Below are positions 1-7,149 of a stretch of DNA of 15,213 bases, one piece after another. Each line of letters opens with the position of its first letter. Position 1 is the first letter of the stretch. The translations under genes and the position numbers were made by a program. Location of the stretch: contig JAJRSN010000206.1 in assembly GCA_024278715.1 (NCBI GenBank), positions 1 through 15,213 on the forward strand, in the 5' to 3' direction. Under the pieces are notes generated by a model. That model made no database searches. It worked only from the letters and a program-made list of their open reading frames with translations, and had not been told where the DNA came from. Source of the stretch: Calditrichota bacterium. Lineage in GTDB: Bacteria > Calditrichota > Calditrichia > Calditrichales > Calditrichaceae.

Positions 1-1
1 A

Positions 2-796
2 CGGGGCTACACACCCGAAGCCATCCGCGATTTTAGCGACCGGATAGGAGTGGCTAAAAGCAACAGCGTGGTGGATATTGCCCTTTTGGATCATTGCCTG
101 CGCGAAGACCTGAATAAGCGCGCCTTGCGGCGGATGGTCGTTCTCAACCCTTTGAAAGTTATTATCGAGAACTATCCCGAAGATCGGGAAGAAGAACTGG
201 AAGCCGAGAACAATCCGGAAGACCCTTCCATGGGAAGCCGCAAGCTTCCTTTTTCGAAAATAATTTACGTTGAGCGGGACGACTTCCGCGAAGAAGCTCC
301 CAGAAAATGGTTTAGGCTCGCGCCGGGTAAAGAAGTTCGTTTAAAACACGCTTATTACATCACCTGCCGCGAAGCCGTTAAAAACGAACAGGGCGAAGTT
401 GTTGAACTGCGCTGCACTTATGATCCAGCTTCAAAGGGCGGCTGGACACAGGACGGTCGCAAAGTAAAAGGAACGTTGCATTGGGTTTCGGCTGCGCATG
501 CCGTGCCAATTGAAGTCCGTTTGTACGATCATCTGTTTATCAAAGAGAATCCCGAAGAAGTTGAGGAAGGACAGGATTTCACGGCTAATATTAATCCTAA
601 TTCTTTGATCGTTTTGAATAACGCCTTAGCCGAACCCGATTTAAGAAACGCCAAACCCGGCGATCGCTTTCAATTTTTGCGTCAGGGCTATTTTTGCGCG
701 GATTTAAAAGACCATTCCAAAGATCATCCCGTTTTCAACCGCACCGTGACCTTAAGAGACAGTTGGGCAAAAATAGAAAAGAAACTGCAATCCTAA
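2..796 (+). CDS. glnS: Glutaminyl-tRNA synthetase, C-terminal part (5' end outside window)
   Basis: Class I aminoacyl-tRNA synthetase that charges tRNA-Gln with glutamine in the cytoplasm. The frame is open from base 2 and the gene starts upstream of the window, so only the last 264 residues are visible (E. coli GlnRS has about 554). The visible part opens with RGYTPEAIRDF and IGVAKSNSVVD, continues with CLREDLN (about residues 32-38), MGSRKLPFS (77-85), GKEVRLKHAYYI (109-120) and GTLHWVSAAHAVPIEVRLYD (157-176), and ends with the HPVFNRTVTLRDSW block. These are characteristic of the helical linker and the two anticodon-binding beta-barrels. They match GlnRS rather than GluRS. The HIGH and KMSKS motifs would lie upstream and cannot be checked. 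An internal GTG at 50 is not a start, because homology continues before it. Transcription appears to end at the hairpin at 800-831. Confidence 0.96.
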   Translation, partial: RGYTPEAIRDFSDRIGVAKSNSVVDIALLDHCLREDLNKRALRRMVVLNPLKVIIENYPEDREEELEAENNPEDPSMGSRKLPFSKIIYVERDDFREEAPRKWFRLAPGKEVRLKHAYYITCREAVKNEQGEVVELRCTYDPASKGGWTQDGRKVKGTLHWVSAAHAVPIEVRLYDHLFIKENPEEVEEGQDFTANINPNSLIVLNNALAEPDLRNAKPGDRFQFLRQGYFCADLKDHSKDHPVFNRTVTLRDSWAKIEKKLQS

Positions 797-798
797 GC

Positions 799-834
799 AA
801 AAAAGGGGTTGGAATTTTCCGATCCCTTTTTATT
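799..834. terminator. Intrinsic terminator, probably bidirectional, between glnS and vapC
   Basis: AAAAAGGGG at 800-808 pairs with TCCCTTTTT at 823-831 (8 Watson-Crick pairs plus one G-T), with a shorter GGAA/TTCC pairing inside the loop. The A-run on one side and T-run on the other let it terminate glnS on the plus strand and vapC on the minus strand. The vapC stop codon (830-832) lies inside the right arm. Confidence 0.7.
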
Positions 835-1291
835 TCTTAATTTCAATAATTTGATCGATATCTTTCAGACATATAATATTTTCCGGAAATTTATCGGCTA
901 TCTTTCGTAAAAACGCTTCATCAGCCGTAATAAATTTAGTATTTAGAATTCTCGCTAAAACAAGGTATGAGCTATCATAAAACGTTGACTGGGTTTGTAT
1001 TGCAATTTTTAAAATATCCTTTATAAAACTGATCATATCAATCCGAGTCAGGAATATTCTTTGAAAATTATTTAATATCTCTGTGGCTTCATTATGAGTG
1101 ATCTCATTTCTTTGTACTTTTTTCCAACAAATATTTCCAAATTCATAATCTATTAAAAATGGGGCAATAAGTTGCCAATTATTCCGAAATGAATGCTTAA
1201 AAAAAATTTTGGCAGAATTATGTTGCGGTTCAGGGAAAAATAGTTTTGCTAAAACACTTGCATCAACAATATAATAAATTTTATCGCTCAC
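830..1291 (-). CDS. vapC: VapC-type PIN-domain toxin ribonuclease
   Basis: Putative toxin of a type II toxin-antitoxin pair; VapC proteins are Mg2+-dependent endoribonucleases that cut tRNA or rRNA when their antitoxin is lost. The 153 residues show the PIN acidic set: D10 in IVDASVLAKLFFPEP, E50 in YEFGN, D106 in FYDSSYLVLA and D124 in ITADEAF. The length fits the family (about 130-150). The start is GTG at 1289-1291, and the reading frame overlaps the end of the antitoxin gene by 11 bp, the usual arrangement for translational coupling. Base composition is strongly AT-rich (about 23-32% GC in hand-counted lines, against 42-53% in two lines of glnS), which suggests a separate, acquired origin. 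RNA target unknown. Confidence 0.88.
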   Translation of the reverse strand: MSDKIYYIVDASVLAKLFFPEPQHNSAKIFFKHSFRNNWQLIAPFLIDYEFGNICWKKVQRNEITHNEATEILNNFQRIFLTRIDMISFIKDILKIAIQTQSTFYDSSYLVLARILNTKFITADEAFLRKIADKFPENIICLKDIDQIIEIKK

Positions 1292-1517
1292 GATCTTCTC
1301 TTAATAACTGGACAGAATCGCTAAATTGTCGTTTTTGCTTTTCCCATTTTTTACTCTTGCGAATAATGCGTTCTATAACCTCCTGAGGGGTATCTTCAGA
1401 AGATTTGATCAGAATATCCAATATTTCTTTTTGCAACGAACGCCTGTTCTTTTGCGCTCTCTTTTTTAATTTTTCGAGGACTTCATCAGGAATATTGCGA
1501 ATTAAAAAGTTACCCAT
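1281..1517 (-). CDS. vapB: VapB/FitA-like ribbon-helix-helix antitoxin
   Basis: Putative antitoxin of the downstream PIN toxin; such proteins bind and block the toxin and repress their own operon. The 78 residues begin with a ribbon (NFLIRNIPDEVLEKLKKRA, residues 3-21) and a helix-turn-helix-like stretch (NRRSLQKEILDIL, 24-36), typical of FitA-like RHH antitoxins. The charged C-terminal half (residues 45-78) would wrap the toxin. ATG at 1515-1517 is preceded by AGGTGA at good spacing. The gene is first in the pair and its stop lies inside vapC. Low GC matches vapC. FitA-like and VapB-like naming are both possible; the role as partner antitoxin is well supported by order and overlap. Confidence 0.85.
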   Translation of the reverse strand: MGNFLIRNIPDEVLEKLKKRAQKNRRSLQKEILDILIKSSEDTPQEVIERIIRKSKKWEKQKRQFSDSVQLLREDRER

Positions 1518-1526
1518 GATCTCACC

Positions 1527-1547
1527 TTGATATTATTATGATATCAT
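1527..1547. promoter_or_regulatory. Candidate antitoxin operator upstream of vapB
   Basis: A perfect 10-bp palindrome ATGATATCAT lies at 1538-1547, 21 bp upstream of the vapB start. Its half TGATAT occurs again at 1528-1533, exactly 11 bp (one helical turn) from the copy at 1539-1544. RHH antitoxins bind such repeated palindromic half-sites to autoregulate. Function is inferred. Confidence 0.5.
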
Positions 1548-1729
1548 CAATTTAATTCATTTCGATAGAAAAATCAAATCATCAAAATAAAAATCTGAAG
1601 CGGAATTAAAAAATAATTTCCCGTTCTAAATTATTTATTTTATATCGGATGAATTCGTAAAAAAAATCAATTTAAACTTATTTTCATTCAAACATTCGTT
1701 TAATCAGCCTTTTTTCGGCGCTCCTTCTT

Positions 1730-1757
1730 CCCCCTACCCGCATTACGGGGCAGGGGG
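1730..1757. repeat. G/C-run imperfect palindrome between symporter and vapB
   Basis: CCCCCT (1730-1735) pairs with AGGGGG (1752-1757) and CCCG (1737-1740) with CGGG (1746-1749), around the loop CATTA. No T-run follows on either strand, so it is a poor intrinsic terminator even though it lies 51 bp beyond the symporter stop. The loop side reads GCATTACG, a word also common in the repeats at 12.3-13.0 kb, so it may be a related interspersed element. The rest of 1518-1807 is AT-rich and holds no gene that I can see. Confidence 0.5.
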
Positions 1758-1807
1758 CGGGGAATCAATAAAAATACATCGTTTTACTTTTTACGAGTTA
1801 TTCATTT

Positions 1808-3598
1808 TTAATTTTCTTCTAATTTATTGTACCAGTTAAGCTTTAAAAACAGTGAAGTGGTCACCAAAATGGTTATGGAAATCATTAAACCGTTCATCTG
1901 TTCCAAAACGAGATAAACCGGTATAAGAACCAACATTAACTGCCACACAATTCCAACCACCACATTAACCATATCTCTTTTAAAGTTTTTATTTTCATTG
2001 AAATTCGGATTTTCGCGGACAACCATTTCATGAACGGGTTTCCAGAAACCCCACGGTCGCACCGAACGATAAAACGCTTTCAGAATCTCGTCTTTTTCCG
2101 GAGGAGTAAGATAACTGGCTACAATTGAAACGATAAACGAAACAAAGAAAATAAAAGGAAACGTGTAAAGGGCGATAACGCTGGGGAACAGCAAAGGCAT
2201 TAACAGCGCTGCGGCGATACCCGAAATCATTCCCCAGAAAAAACCGAATCCGTTGAACCGCCACCAGTACCATTTCAGGAAATTAGGAGCAGTGTATCCG
2301 CCCCATAATCCGGAAACGATAAACTGCATGGCAGTGTTGATGTTTTCGGCGTAAAATCCGGCGATCATTCCGATAATCACAAGAACGACCGAGGCGATGT
2401 AACTCATTGTTACAAACTGCTTGTCGCTTCCTTTGGGGTTGATGTATCGTTTGTAAATATCGTTCACAATATACGAGGCGCCGGCGTTAACCGTGGCGTC
2501 AAAGGTGGACATAAACGCAGCCAGCAATCCGGCAAGCAGCAGACCCAACAAGCCGGTAGGAATAAAATTATTCACCACGTACGGCAAAATCATCTCAAAA
2601 TCGAGATTGGGTCCCATGGCGCTCAATTGCGGCATAAAAAAGACTAGTGCCAAAACCGTGATACTCGTAACCATTATCCAGCGCGGCGCGAGGCAAACAG
2701 AGACAATTCCGCTCATAAGCGCCGATTCCTTCGGAGTTTTGGTCGCCAGAACCCGCTGCATATCATAATTCGGAGAAGGTCCCGCCATGCTCACCAAAAA
2801 TCCTTTAAACAACATCATCATAAATACGATCGTAAAAAGATTCCATCCGTCAAGGGCAATGCGTTGATTAACCGAAGGCAGCACCTGACTCCAGTCCAGA
2901 TTCAATTTCCAGCCAAAAAAGAGATCGTGCCAGCCGTTAGGAACAATTGCGGCGATCTGCGCGGGACTCACCTTGTCAATAGCAATAATTCCGATAAAAA
3001 TTGCGGCAACGGTCATAATGCTAAACTGCAGCAAGTCGGTCAGTACAACGCTGTACATTCCGCCCGTGATCACATAAATTGTGGTAATACTCATCAGAAT
3101 AATGGCGTACATATCCGGCGACAAGTCCCAGGGCAAAAAGACGGCGGCAAATTTGCCGATTCCCTTAAAAGCATAACTCAAAAATCCGATCACGCTTATT
3201 AAGGCAAAAATAACCACGCTGATTCGCGAAAGCTCTCCGCCCTTTTCTTCGCCAAAGCGGGTGGTAATCCATTCCGCTCCGGTGATTACATTAGACCTGC
3301 GGATCCATATCGAAAGATAGATCATTAAAAAAACCTGATTAAACGTGGGCCACATCCAGGGCAGCCAGACCGCTTTTAATCCGTAAACAAAAAGGATGTA
3401 AACGCTCCACATGGTACCGGTAATATCGAACATGGAAGATGCGTTGGCAACGCCGAGAAGCCACCAGGGCAGGGTATTTTCACCAAGGAAATACGATTTG
3501 ATATTCTTCCCGGCGCGGCGCATGACGAAAAAACCGATGGAAACAACAATTATCAGGTAGGCAAGAATAATTAAGAGATCAATTAGCTTTAGGTTCAT
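1808..3598 (-). CDS. Sodium/solute symporter, SSS (SGLT-like) family
   Basis: Inner-membrane secondary transporter expected to use the Na+ gradient to import a small solute. The 596 residues form about 13-14 hydrophobic helices starting at residue 4. Family marks are ASSMFDITGT (53-62, the broken first core helix), GGMYSVVLTDLLQF (179-192), QRVLATKTPKES (281-292) and GLLAAFMSTFDATVNAGAS (357-375), where S364 and T365 occupy the place of the Na2-site serines of vSGLT. The C-terminal extension with NPNFNENKNF is common in Bacteroidota-type members. ATG at 3596-3598 is preferred over an in-frame TTG six bases upstream because AGAGGA then sits six bases before the start. The gene lies 193 bp downstream of the ROK regulator on the same strand and is probably part of the same locus. 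The substrate cannot be deduced; sugar, amino sugar or organic acid are all possible. Confidence 0.9.
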   Translation of the reverse strand: MNLKLIDLLIILAYLIIVVSIGFFVMRRAGKNIKSYFLGENTLPWWLLGVANASSMFDITGTMWSVYILFVYGLKAVWLPWMWPTFNQVFLMIYLSIWIRRSNVITGAEWITTRFGEEKGGELSRISVVIFALISVIGFLSYAFKGIGKFAAVFLPWDLSPDMYAIILMSITTIYVITGGMYSVVLTDLLQFSIMTVAAIFIGIIAIDKVSPAQIAAIVPNGWHDLFFGWKLNLDWSQVLPSVNQRIALDGWNLFTIVFMMMLFKGFLVSMAGPSPNYDMQRVLATKTPKESALMSGIVSVCLAPRWIMVTSITVLALVFFMPQLSAMGPNLDFEMILPYVVNNFIPTGLLGLLLAGLLAAFMSTFDATVNAGASYIVNDIYKRYINPKGSDKQFVTMSYIASVVLVIIGMIAGFYAENINTAMQFIVSGLWGGYTAPNFLKWYWWRFNGFGFFWGMISGIAAALLMPLLFPSVIALYTFPFIFFVSFIVSIVASYLTPPEKDEILKAFYRSVRPWGFWKPVHEMVVRENPNFNENKNFKRDMVNVVVGIVWQLMLVLIPVYLVLEQMNGLMISITILVTTSLFLKLNWYNKLEEN

Positions 3599-3604
3599 AA
3601 ACAA

Positions 3605-3610
3605 TCCTCT
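3605..3610 (-). promoter_or_regulatory. Ribosome binding site deciding the symporter start
   Basis: AGAGGA on the minus strand is followed by six bases (TTGTTT) and then ATG. The upstream in-frame TTG would directly touch the Shine-Dalgarno sequence, so the ATG is the better start. Confidence 0.65.
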
Positions 3611-3791
3611 TAGTATATTCCGAATGACAACGCTTAATTTTTGAATTGAGGTTTATTACAAAAAAATTTAATTTTATTCAATTTTTTTTAATCTGAAGCG
3701 CGACGGATTTTCTTCAATCGGGACAAATTTTGCGCCTTCCTTAAAAAAATTAAAATACTCAGAATTGTTGACGATTCGTTGCAGCACGCGA

Positions 3792-4985
3792 TTAGAATAT
3801 CACTTGCAGCGCCAGGGCAATTGCTCCGCGCAATCCGGCTTCGTCTTTCAGCTCTCCTTTGACTAATTTTGTACTGAAAAACGAAATGTCCTTGGCGCTG
3901 TCTTTGATGAATTCGCGCACTCTGTCAAACACATAAGGACTGTTATCGATAATTTTGCCGCTTAAAATCAACACTTTGGGATTGACGATTTTGATTAAAG
4001 TTGAACAGGCAATTCCGAGAAGATAGGCAAATTCGTCGAGAATGTCCCGGAAAAGAGGCAAATAGTTTTTTGACCTCAGGAGTCTCTCAAGGGTTAAATG
4101 TTTTATTTTTGTTCCGTTGGTTTCCGCCAATTTGTTGATCAGAACCTCCTGCAAATAGGATTCCGATAGAATATCGCCGAAGTATTTTTGTCCTCTGTAA
4201 AGAGTGGTCAAATGCTGCACGGGTTCGCAAAATCGATCCAGCACCAGATAACCCAATTCACCCGCGCCTCCGCCGAATCCCTGAATAAGCTGATTATTAA
4301 CGATCAGACCCGCTCCGAGTCCCTCGCCGACCCAAACGCAGGCTAAGTCCGATTCCTCTCTGCCCGCTCCCAGAATACTCTCGCCAAGGGTTATGGTATT
4401 AACGTCATTTTCAAGAAAAGTGGGGACATTGAATTTTTCGCTGAAGATTTTGGCTATGGGAACCTCCGCCCAACCGCGCAGGGTGTCCGCAAAACGGAGC
4501 TGACCTTTTTGATAATCGATCAAACCCGGAACGCCCATTCCGATCGAAATAAGCTGCTCCTGCTTAACCCCGGCGTTCTTTAAAAGATTGTTTATTTTCC
4601 GAAATACTTTTTTGAAGACCTCTTCCGGCTTTGCCCCAACCGGATATTTCAAGCGGGTCGAATTAATGATCTCCGCTTCAATATTCGCAAGACTGATCTG
4701 CGCTTCTCTGCGCCTGAATTCTATTCCGATAACGTAATGATTTTCGGGATTTAACTTGACCAGAGAAGGACGCTTGCCCCCTTTGCTGGTCGATTCGCCC
4801 TTGCCCACGTCAATCACAAAACCCGCGTCTATTAAACGGTTAATTATCTCAAATACCGCGACTTTGGACATTTGAATCCGACGGGCTATCTCAATTCTGG
4901 AAATGGGTCCTTCTTCGCGGATTAAATTTAAAATTTGAATCTCGTTAAGAAGTTTTATCAATTGTGTATCCGCTTTTTTTAGCAT
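3792..4985 (-). CDS. ROK-family transcriptional regulator (NagC/XylR-like)
   Basis: Probable repressor of the flanking transport and catabolic genes, released by binding a small ligand. The 397 residues start with a winged helix (about 12-75; recognition part ISRIEIARRIQMSKVAVFEIINRL) followed by the SKGGKRPSL linker typical of ROK regulators, then an ASKHA sugar-kinase-like fold: IGIEF (86-90), GMGVPGLID (149-157), ENDVN (192-196, D194 at the kinase catalytic position), VGEGLGAGLI (219-228) and GGAGELGY (239-246). Two expected elements are altered: the usual GEIGH histidine is Y246, and the CxCGxxGCxE zinc motif is missing, with a single cysteine (C253) in RFCEPVQH. ATG at 4983-4985 has an AGAGGAGAG sequence upstream. 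It is divergent from the permease operon and upstream of the symporter gene, consistent with a local regulator. The ligand may not be a typical sugar. Confidence 0.9.
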   Translation of the reverse strand: MLKKADTQLIKLLNEIQILNLIREEGPISRIEIARRIQMSKVAVFEIINRLIDAGFVIDVGKGESTSKGGKRPSLVKLNPENHYVIGIEFRRREAQISLANIEAEIINSTRLKYPVGAKPEEVFKKVFRKINNLLKNAGVKQEQLISIGMGVPGLIDYQKGQLRFADTLRGWAEVPIAKIFSEKFNVPTFLENDVNTITLGESILGAGREESDLACVWVGEGLGAGLIVNNQLIQGFGGGAGELGYLVLDRFCEPVQHLTTLYRGQKYFGDILSESYLQEVLINKLAETNGTKIKHLTLERLLRSKNYLPLFRDILDEFAYLLGIACSTLIKIVNPKVLILSGKIIDNSPYVFDRVREFIKDSAKDISFFSTKLVKGELKDEAGLRGAIALALQVIF

Positions 4986-5035
4986 TTTTATCTCACTCTC
5001 CTCTAAAATACATTAAAATATAATTCAAAAAAAAT

Positions 5036-5060
5036 ATTTAAAGCTTAACTTCCTTTAATT
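5036..5060. promoter_or_regulatory. Candidate operator near the ROK gene
   Basis: ATTTAAAG (5036-5043) and CTTTAATT (5053-5060) form an 8-bp inverted repeat with one mismatch and a 9-bp spacer, about 50 bp upstream of the ROK start. Widely spaced AT-rich arms are usual for ROK operators. The spacer contains TTAACTT, which also forms the right half of the palindrome at 5563-5578. Only a candidate. Confidence 0.3.
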
Positions 5061-5530
5061 CGTAAAAAGCGAATTTGCGTTTGTTCTCCCCCGAATATTG
5101 ATAATCCTGAACATTAGTCAGGACTCTCCGGCTTTCTCTTCCCCGTTTCGGAAGCAAGAAAAAGTAATCGGATTGCCGATATTACAAACGAATAAAAATT
5201 CATGTTATTTCATTTTGACTATTTTGTCAACTCCGTAATACGCATTTCATGTTACAAAATTAAAACGCTTCTTTCCATTCTCGCCTGATTGTGGTAAATA
5301 GCCGCCCTTTGTGAAGGAATCCGTTGTTTTCAAAAATATGCCGATTCCCGCCTTTTGCCGCGCGCGTTTTTAAGGGCGAACTTGTCCGGCTGTTTCAATT
5401 TCCGTTTAGCTCCGACCTTTTGAAGCCGGTTAAATTAAAGTTTTCAAAACGCTGCCCGAATAGCAGTCTAGCGGATTTTTCAAAGGTTTTTATTTAACCA
5501 TCAACCTCCTTTTTTCTAAAATATTTTAAT

Positions 5531-5556
5531 AATTGCATTAATTTTTTTGTGCAATT
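5531..5556. promoter_or_regulatory. Inverted repeat AATTGC/GCAATT upstream of permease
   Basis: AATTGC (5531-5536) and GCAATT (5551-5556) are perfect inverted arms 14 bp apart, with a T-run between them. They lie six bases upstream of the stronger palindrome at 5563-5578. The spacing (about two helical turns between centres) suits a dimeric regulator. Function is inferred. Confidence 0.3.
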
Positions 5557-5562
5557 TAACAA

Positions 5563-5578
5563 TAAGTTAGTTAACTTA
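5563..5578. promoter_or_regulatory. Candidate operator TAAGTTAGTTAACTTA of the permease operon
   Basis: Two perfect 7-bp arms (TAAGTTA / TAACTTA) flank a 2-bp centre. The site ends 65 bp upstream of the permease ATG, where a repressor would overlap or adjoin the promoter. The divergent ROK protein is the natural candidate to bind it. No clear -35/-10 pair could be fixed around it. Confidence 0.5.
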
Positions 5579-5643
5579 CATAACCAATTTACAAAATAAA
5601 TATACATTATTTTTTTTGTTAAATAAAGTCGGTCTTGGGTTTT

Positions 5644-7110
5644 ATGGAAACAATTCAACTTTTCGCCTTTTTATTTATCTTCTTAATTATGGCTGTCGCC
5701 ATGTTTTTACGCAAAATTCCGGCATTGATCGCCCTGCCCCTGATGGCTTTTTTAATTCCTCCGGTCAGCGGCGTTTCCCTCGGCGATACCATGCAGTTTG
5801 TTATCGGAGAAGGCGCTCTCAAGTTGCACAACGCCTATACCGTGGCTCTTTTCGGAAGCATGCTGAGTATTCTGCTGCAAAAAACGGGTGTGGCGGAAAA
5901 CATGATTAAACAGGGCGCTGAGTTAGCCGGCGATAATCCCTGGACTATTTCCGTGCTCATGCTTATTTTGATCACCCTTCTCTTTACTACGCTCGGCGGC
6001 TTGGGAGCCATTATCATGGTAGCCACCATCGTCTTACCCATTCTTTCTTCGGTCGGATTAAGCGCCATGTCGGTGGTCGGCATTTTTTTAATCGGGCTTT
6101 CCATGGGCGGAATAATGAACGCCGGCAACTGGGCTGTTTATGTGGACGTAATGGGACTGGGAATAGATGAAATTCGTCCTTTTGCATTGATCATGTTCGG
6201 AATTACTTTTATCATGGGGCTCTGCTACATTACCATCCAGCTTTACAGAGACGGACACGATTTGCCCTTCAAAAGAATCATTCGCAACAGTCTTGGTGTC
6301 ATCGGGATTCTGGTTCTTTTAACTTTACTCTACGGACAACTTAACGCGGATTGGCGGCAATGGATTGAAGGCGGCGTTAAAAGAGGTCTTTACGGTTTAA
6401 AACTTCTTTTGGGTCTGTTCATGGCTTTTTCGTTTTTATTAAGTCTAAAATTCGCCGTTTCGCAGCGTTCGAGCACCCTTCACAAAATTCACTGGACGGC
6501 GTACTTAAGTCCCTTAATTCCGTTACTGCTAATTCTTATTTTCAGCATGAATTTCATTGCCGCCTTTATTTGCGGTTTGGTTTACGCTTATTTTTCAACC
6601 TATCGCAAGGGTCATTTGAACACCTTCATCGGAGCCGTTTTGGAAGGCGGCGGCGTTGTGATGCCCGCGGTTGTTCTGATGTTCGGAATCGGAATGCTGC
6701 TCAACGCCATCATGGGTCCCGCGCAAAGCTGGGAAGGAGGATGGCCCGTGTTAACGCTGCTTCGTCCGGTAATGAGCCAGTTGGTGCCGCAAAACGGATT
6801 GATTTATGTCGTCTTGTTCGGAATAGCCGCTCCCCTTGCGCTGTACAGGGGACCGTTAAATGTATGGGGAATGGGTTACGGTCTTGCGGCGGTTTTTCTT
6901 GCCAGCGGAATGCATCCGGGTGCAATTATGGGACTGTTGATGGCTGTGGGTCAGGTGCAGGGCATCAGCGATCCCACCAATACGCACAATGTCTGGCTCG
7001 CCAACGAAATGCAGGTTGACGTTCAAAAGGTTTTGTGGAACACGATTCCCTTTACCTGGGTCGTGGCTTTTATCGGTTTGACGGCTTCGGCTCTGATATT
7101 TTTTAGGTGA
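5644..7110 (+). CDS. Ion-transporter-superfamily permease (GntP/CitMHS-like)
   Basis: Polytopic inner-membrane protein, probably an H+- or Na+-coupled importer of an organic acid or related anion. The 488 residues contain about 11-12 hydrophobic helices in two halves. The first half has the glycine-rich re-entrant-loop-like stretch TLGGLGAIIMVATIVLP (116-132) and SMGGIMNAGNW (153-163). The second half has APLALYRGPLNVWG and QGISDPTNTHNVWLANE (439-455). This polar NPT/DPTN-like loop is usual in IT-superfamily transporters such as gluconate and citrate permeases. Exact family assignment is by impression. ATG at 5644 is chosen over an in-frame TTG at 5635; neither has a strong Shine-Dalgarno sequence. 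The gene is first in a three-gene operon and 39 bp ahead of the HyuA-like gene, which suggests that it imports that enzyme's substrate. Confidence 0.75.
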   Translation: METIQLFAFLFIFLIMAVAMFLRKIPALIALPLMAFLIPPVSGVSLGDTMQFVIGEGALKLHNAYTVALFGSMLSILLQKTGVAENMIKQGAELAGDNPWTISVLMLILITLLFTTLGGLGAIIMVATIVLPILSSVGLSAMSVVGIFLIGLSMGGIMNAGNWAVYVDVMGLGIDEIRPFALIMFGITFIMGLCYITIQLYRDGHDLPFKRIIRNSLGVIGILVLLTLLYGQLNADWRQWIEGGVKRGLYGLKLLLGLFMAFSFLLSLKFAVSQRSSTLHKIHWTAYLSPLIPLLLILIFSMNFIAAFICGLVYAYFSTYRKGHLNTFIGAVLEGGGVVMPAVVLMFGIGMLLNAIMGPAQSWEGGWPVLTLLRPVMSQLVPQNGLIYVVLFGIAAPLALYRGPLNVWGMGYGLAAVFLASGMHPGAIMGLLMAVGQVQGISDPTNTHNVWLANEMQVDVQKVLWNTIPFTWVVAFIGLTASALIFFR

Positions 7111-7149
7111 TTATTGAAAGAGCAATTGTAAAAAATCCGGAAAACACTT

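Larger units (their letters stand above)
4986..5643. other. Divergent control region without a convincing gene
   Basis: 658 bp separate the ROK regulator from the permease operon. The ends are AT-rich and carry inverted repeats (5036-5060, 5531-5556, 5563-5578). The middle (about 5280-5470) is richer in G and C. Small hairpins occur at 5105-5123 (TCCTGA/TCAGGA) and 5164-5185 (GTAATCGG/CCGATATTAC). On the minus strand one frame is open at 5398-5493 and again at 5263-5394, interrupted by a single TGA at 5395-5397, without a start codon and ribosome site in the right place. I do not call this a gene; a decayed reading frame or a long structured leader is possible. Confidence 0.6.

Noticed and set aside
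2493..3202. Plus-strand open frames within the symporter gene
   Set aside because: They lie antisense to a clear SSS coding sequence and lack ribosome sites or recognisable motifs. The same applies to the other frames lying over the permease, HyuA-like, acyltransferase and helicase genes.
3611..3622. TATACT as -10 box of the symporter
   Set aside because: It lies so close to the ribosome binding site that the transcript would start on it, and no -35 element is found at the right distance.
5263..5493. Decayed minus-strand gene in the divergent region
   Set aside because: Only one stop in 77 codons is not rare enough across six frames, and there is no start, ribosome site or recognisable domain.
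5490..5510. Strong Shine-Dalgarno AGGAGG followed by ATG on the minus strand
   Set aside because: The frame ends after three codons (ATG GTT AAA TAA) and the spacing of 3 nt is too short; no longer product is possible in any frame starting there.
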